From JAEKNW01 sp963677815 (lineage in GTDB: Bacteria; Cloacimonadota; Cloacimonadia; Cloacimonadales; JAFGVF01): 64,000 bases of DNA. Under the pieces are notes generated by a model. It did no database searches and was not told where the DNA came from. It worked only from the letters and a program-made list of their open reading frames with translations. The DNA lies in NCBI GenBank assembly GCA_963677815.1, contig OY782499.1, positions 2,418,001 to 2,482,000 of the forward strand. Reading direction: 5' to 3'. Positions 60,811-64,000 of the stretch are shown piece after piece (positions within the stretch are counted from its first letter, which is position 1; each line of letters begins with the position of its first letter). The position numbers and the translations under genes are program-made.

Positions 60811-61593
60811 TTAGATATAGCTATTTATAAAACTCCAGTACATACCAAATAATTGATAACCCCAAAGAATATATAACCAAGAAGATATCACCAGAAAAGG
60901 TCCAAATGGGAAAAGCTTATCCTTACTGTACTTCATGAAAATTGACATAACAACTAGGCCTAAGATACTAGCTATAGCAACCACCATTATAAGATTTAAT
61001 CCACCTACAAAAAAACCAATTGCAGAGATTAAAAGAACATCTCCAAAACCTAAACCTTCCCTACCTCTTATATAATAGTAAGCCATCATCATTATCATAA
61101 AGAAAACAAAAGAACCAGCCCCACCGGCAAGTCCACTTATAATACTAGTATCATTGCCTGGGATAAAAAGAGAACCCAAGCCCAAGATATTTAAAGGAAT
61201 TGATAATTTAAAAGGTATCCTCATATGATATAAGTCGATGAATATAATAATGATACCGTATGAAAAGAAAATTAAATATTTGAATAATATAAGAGGACTA
61301 TCCATCCCAAAACGCCAATAAACAAACATATATATTATTGGTGTCAAAAGCTCAACTATCACATAGTGCCATGAAATTTTAGCCCCACAATTACGACATT
61401 TACCCCTTAGGAATATCCATGAAAAAATGGGTACATTCAACCAAAATGGTATTGAATAATTACATTTAGGGCATTTAGATGATGGGATTAATGATTTATT
61501 AATAGGTAAACGGTAAATTACTACATTAAAAAAAGACCCAAAAGCCATTCCTAACATGAATAAGAAGGCTATAACAAGCGGTTCTAGACTCAA
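60811..61593 (-). CDS. pilD: prepilin peptidase / N-methyltransferase (A24 family)
   Basis: A 260-residue membrane enzyme with the type IV prepilin peptidase features: N-terminal GSFFNVVIYRLP, two CxxC pairs (Cys41/44 and Cys66/69), the catalytic aspartates in FIDLYHMRIP (Asp120) and GLGFGDVL (Asp185), and about eight spans. It cleaves and methylates prepilin-like proteins. The start is TTG at 61593 with GGAGG upstream, directly next to the preceding stop. Confidence 0.95.
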   Translation of the reverse strand: MSLEPLVIAFLFMLGMAFGSFFNVVIYRLPINKSLIPSSKCPKCNYSIPFWLNVPIFSWIFLRGKCRNCGAKISWHYVIVELLTPIIYMFVYWRFGMDSPLILFKYLIFFSYGIIIIFIDLYHMRIPFKLSIPLNILGLGSLFIPGNDTSIISGLAGGAGSFVFFMIMMMAYYYIRGREGLGFGDVLLISAIGFFVGGLNLIMVVAIASILGLVVMSIFMKYSKDKLFPFGPFLVISSWLYILWGYQLFGMYWSFINSYI

Positions 61594-62073
61594 CTAATCC
61601 CTCCAAATATTATTTCTTCTGAAATATGGATTTTCTGACCCTCCACGAAAAACAAAGTGAATTGAAGTATTTTCTGTAGGACGATAATTCACTGAAAAAT
61701 CTGGTACTATGTCTGTGGAATTATCATCATTTCCTTCAATATTGAAGCCCTTACTAATATTGGCAGACCCAAAATTAGTTAAATGCAAATCTACATTTAT
61801 ATCCAGCTTATCATTAACTTGGTAGGAAATATGATTTGTGTAACGTGACTGGTAGAGTGAAAGTCCTGAGCTATAAGAAGTAGAGAAAGACATAGAATGA
61901 CTCATAGTATAATTGTTAGGATTTAGTAAGGAATAATTACTCGGATTCCAAGTCCATGAATCTGGATTCCAATTATTAGCCATAAAATTTGTTCCATTTG
62001 CTCCAAACTTAAGTTGGGCATTTGCAAAGGTTAGCATCAAAACTAACATAGCAATTAAAGCTGTTCTTTTCAT
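61594..62073 (-). CDS. exported protein of unknown function
   Basis: A 159-residue protein with a signal peptide (1-19, RTALIAMLVLMLTFANA). The mature part is Asn/Ser/Tyr-rich with beta-like repeats (MSHSMSFSTSYSSGLSLYQS, YQVNDKLDINVDLHLTNFG), suggesting a small outer-membrane or surface beta structure. It is the first gene of the operon with the prepilin peptidase. Confidence 0.75.
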   Translation of the reverse strand: MKRTALIAMLVLMLTFANAQLKFGANGTNFMANNWNPDSWTWNPSNYSLLNPNNYTMSHSMSFSTSYSSGLSLYQSRYTNHISYQVNDKLDINVDLHLTNFGSANISKGFNIEGNDDNSTDIVPDFSVNYRPTENTSIHFVFRGGSENPYFRRNNIWRD

Positions 62074-62184
62074 TTTAATCTCCTTAAAGATTTCATCAGT
62101 AATGTTTTCACTCTCACTAAGACAAATTTAATCATATTTAATTTTATGTCAAATTTTATTCTAAAAAGGTCTCTTATCTTAAGC

Positions 62185-62355
62185 TTATCCCAGATTGTGC
62201 AATAGAGCTTTAGAGAAGAGTGCATATTCTTTTAGCAAAATAGCTTACAGAATTCCGACGCATATAATATATATATTCGGAAGAATTATGTAAGTTACTT
62301 TTGCAAAAGAATATAGTGCTATTCTCAAAGATCTATTGCATTATTTGGGATTATA
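62185..62355. repeat. palindromic dispersed repeat, copy 4
   Basis: A 171-bp copy with left tip TTATCCCAGATTGTGCAATA and right tip ATTGCATTATTTGGGATTAT, and centre CATATAATATATATATTCGG. It is nearly identical in its right half to the copy at 42032 and shows the unexpanded form. It ends next to the MATE stop codon. Confidence 0.85.
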
Positions 62356-62359
62356 TATC

Positions 62360-63793
62360 TTACCAACCAGCCTTGGAAACCTTCCACTTACCCTGAGAAT
62401 ACAAGAAGATTGCTATCAATACTCCTGCACTATTACTAACAACCATAGCCCACCATAAAGATTCATATTGATATGGGGCAAGAAAGTTACCCAGACTTAC
62501 TAGCTTGTCTTCTAAGAAAGCAAACCAACCTAAATCCCTACCTATGAAATAACCTGAAAAAATATAAGCTAAAGGTATCCTAAACAACCATAATCTACTC
62601 ACATTGAAGGCCATAGTAGATTTTGAATGACCAGCACCATTAAAGACACCCATGAAAACCATTAATATTCCAAAAATCCAGGTTGCATAGGCAGTAATCT
62701 TGAACATTCTTTGCCCAACCTCTATAACACTTTGCTCATTCACAAAAAATCTTACTAGCTCTGCACCATAATTATATATGAAGATGCAACCCAGTGTCAT
62801 AATTGCCATTACCAAGAACATAGCATAGTGAACACTCTTGACTGCTCTATCTTTTTCTTGAGCACCTAAATTTTGACCTACAAATGAAGAGAGGGCATTA
62901 CTAATCCCCATAGCTGGTAACATAAAAATCCCCACCATTCTATTTCCGATTGAGTTTGCCGAGATTACTGTTGTTCCAAATGAATTTACCAAACCTTGAA
63001 CTAAAAGAAAACCTAATGAAGTAGTAGATTGACCTATTGATGCTGGAAGGCCTATCTGGAATATATTTGATAAGACTTCCTTTTTAGGAATCATATCCTC
63101 CAAGGAAGGAATCAAATCATGATACTTTTTGCTAAAGATTATTAATGCTATTATTGAGGCAAGTATCCTACTGATTAATGTAGCTATTGCAGCTCCTTTT
63201 ATCCCCATTTCAGGAAAAATACCAATCCCAAAAATCATGAGAGGGTCTAGTATTAAGTTGAATACTACTGTTATCACCTGAACAATCATAGGAGTTACAC
63301 TATCTCCAAAAGCAGTAGTAATACTCTGATAAACCATAAACAACATCATAGCTATCATACCATAAAGTATATAAGTAATATAAGTATGGGCATCATTAAT
63401 AATTTCAGGAGGTGTTTGTAATAATTTGAGAAAAGTTGGTATCATCGTCTGAGTAATAATAATGAGCATTAAAGCAAAGACTATAAGAATTGGAACAAAT
63501 TGACCAATAGCAATTTTTATCTTTTTAGTATCATTCATTCCTTTAAATTTTGATACTATTGCAGTTCCAGCTACGGTAAAACCTGCAGCAAATGACATAA
63601 TAAAGAAACTTAAAGGGAAGGTCATTCCTGTTACAGCTACGGCTTCTTTAGCACCAGAAGTGATTTTTCCCAACCAATAAGTATCAACTAAATTATAGAG
63701 AGTTCCCATAAAATTGGATAACATAATAGGTAAAGATAAGAGAATTAAGTTTTTTAGAATATTACCCTGGACTAGATTTATATTTTTTTTCAT
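62360..63793 (-). CDS. MATE-family multidrug/sodium antiporter
   Basis: A 477-residue membrane protein with twelve spans in two repeats of six, starting NILKNLILLSLPIMLSNFMG with the typical YNLVDTYWLGKI. The second half has FLLVQGLVNSFGTTVISANS and GMGISNALSSFVGQNLGA-like segments. It exports drugs or metabolites using Na+ or H+. Confidence 0.93.
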   Translation of the reverse strand: MKKNINLVQGNILKNLILLSLPIMLSNFMGTLYNLVDTYWLGKITSGAKEAVAVTGMTFPLSFFIMSFAAGFTVAGTAIVSKFKGMNDTKKIKIAIGQFVPILIVFALMLIIITQTMIPTFLKLLQTPPEIINDAHTYITYILYGMIAMMLFMVYQSITTAFGDSVTPMIVQVITVVFNLILDPLMIFGIGIFPEMGIKGAAIATLISRILASIIALIIFSKKYHDLIPSLEDMIPKKEVLSNIFQIGLPASIGQSTTSLGFLLVQGLVNSFGTTVISANSIGNRMVGIFMLPAMGISNALSSFVGQNLGAQEKDRAVKSVHYAMFLVMAIMTLGCIFIYNYGAELVRFFVNEQSVIEVGQRMFKITAYATWIFGILMVFMGVFNGAGHSKSTMAFNVSRLWLFRIPLAYIFSGYFIGRDLGWFAFLEDKLVSLGNFLAPYQYESLWWAMVVSNSAGVLIAIFLYSQGKWKVSKAGW

Positions 63794-63834
63794 TATTTTT
63801 CCTCTACTTCATATTTTTTAAACCCACGTTATAG

Positions 63835-63854
63835 TGTCAATAAATTTATTGACA
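63835..63854. promoter_or_regulatory. 20-base perfect palindrome between divergent genes
   Basis: TGTCAATAAATTTATTGACA is a perfect inverted repeat, about 41 bases before the MATE start and 53 before the next gene. Both strands contain TTGACA, so it could be overlapping -35 boxes or an operator of the CRP/FNR type. Confidence 0.55.
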
Positions 63855-63907
63855 TTATTCAATGACAAGCAGGAATTGAAACATAAATTTAAAAAGGACT
63901 TTCATCT

Positions 63908-64000
63908 ATGACTGTTAAAAAAGTTTTATTAGTATTATCATTAACTTTGCTTTTTTCTTCTTTATCTGCTCTTGAAATTGGGAAAGATATCACCTTATAT
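63908..64000 (+). CDS. exported protein, N-terminus only (cut by window end)
   Basis: The ATG at 63908 has AAAAAGGA upstream and gives a signal peptide (VKKVLLVLSLTLLFSSLSAL) followed by EIGKDITLY. Only 31 residues are in the window, so no function can be assigned. Confidence 0.6.
   Translation, partial: MTVKKVLLVLSLTLLFSSLSALEIGKDITLY

Overview
The window is AT-rich, tightly packed bacterial chromosome carrying a transposable (Mu-type) prophage at its left side. Two proteins end in the FlgD-like/type A sorting domain (NYPNPFNP ... SGIY ... K-M-x-L-K), and the chromosome also carries an Nqr-type complex, a NuoE/NuoF-type NADH module fused to a GltD-like flavoprotein, and a class II photolyase. 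That mix suggests an anaerobic member of the FCB group, possibly Cloacimonadota. This placement is an inference from gene content; no rRNA or tRNA is visible to confirm it.

Positions 1 to about 22530 are the prophage; its left end lies outside the window. Late genes run leftward from a promoter near 9510: neck and tail-completion proteins, portal, a protease-scaffold-capsid-Ig polyprotein, a probable tail tube protein, a membrane-anchored coiled-coil protein, small and large terminase, a possible holin, lysozyme, a tail assembly chaperone with a T7 slippery site for -1 frameshifting, and the tape measure (cut by the window edge). The repressor at 11990-11556 is followed, on the same strand and with small gaps, by three membrane proteins, two of them with zinc ribbons, ending at a strong hairpin terminator. 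This unit is probably expressed in the lysogen. Early genes run rightward from 12140: small regulators and accessory genes, a replisome-organiser-like protein, MuA-type transposase, MuB-type ATPase, a winged-helix protein, Gp16-like and DUF3164 proteins and a small HTH protein. The run ends with a MuF protein carrying a C-terminal extension and a small gene 1 base behind it, which looks like a toxin-immunity pair. The right end contains repeated TCTCGCCAA motifs and appears to sit inside a pRiA4b ORF-3-like gene, whose remnant follows.

Positions 22.5 to 46 kb are chromosomal: an ABC exporter with a DUF89 protein, a P-loop kinase, a methyltransferase, a glutaredoxin, two secreted sorting-domain proteins, a TetR-led operon with an aspartic-protease-like protein and a zinc-peptidase lipoprotein, MgtE, RNase HII, a PdxA-methyltransferase fusion, a DUF2007-PyrE fusion and an aminotransferase. 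A REP-associated tyrosine transposase lies in a cluster of palindromic repeats at 42.8-44.0 kb. A palindromic repeat family of about 170-220 bp occurs four times, plus one shrunken copy.

Positions 46 to 64 kb hold the photolyase, nqrBCDEF with no nqrA (flanked by hairpin-repeat clusters in opposite orientation), a three-gene NADH/iron-sulfur flavoprotein operon headed by a DtxR-type regulator, a HEAT-like repeat protein, a TPR protein, a prepilin peptidase, a MATE transporter and the start of another exported protein.
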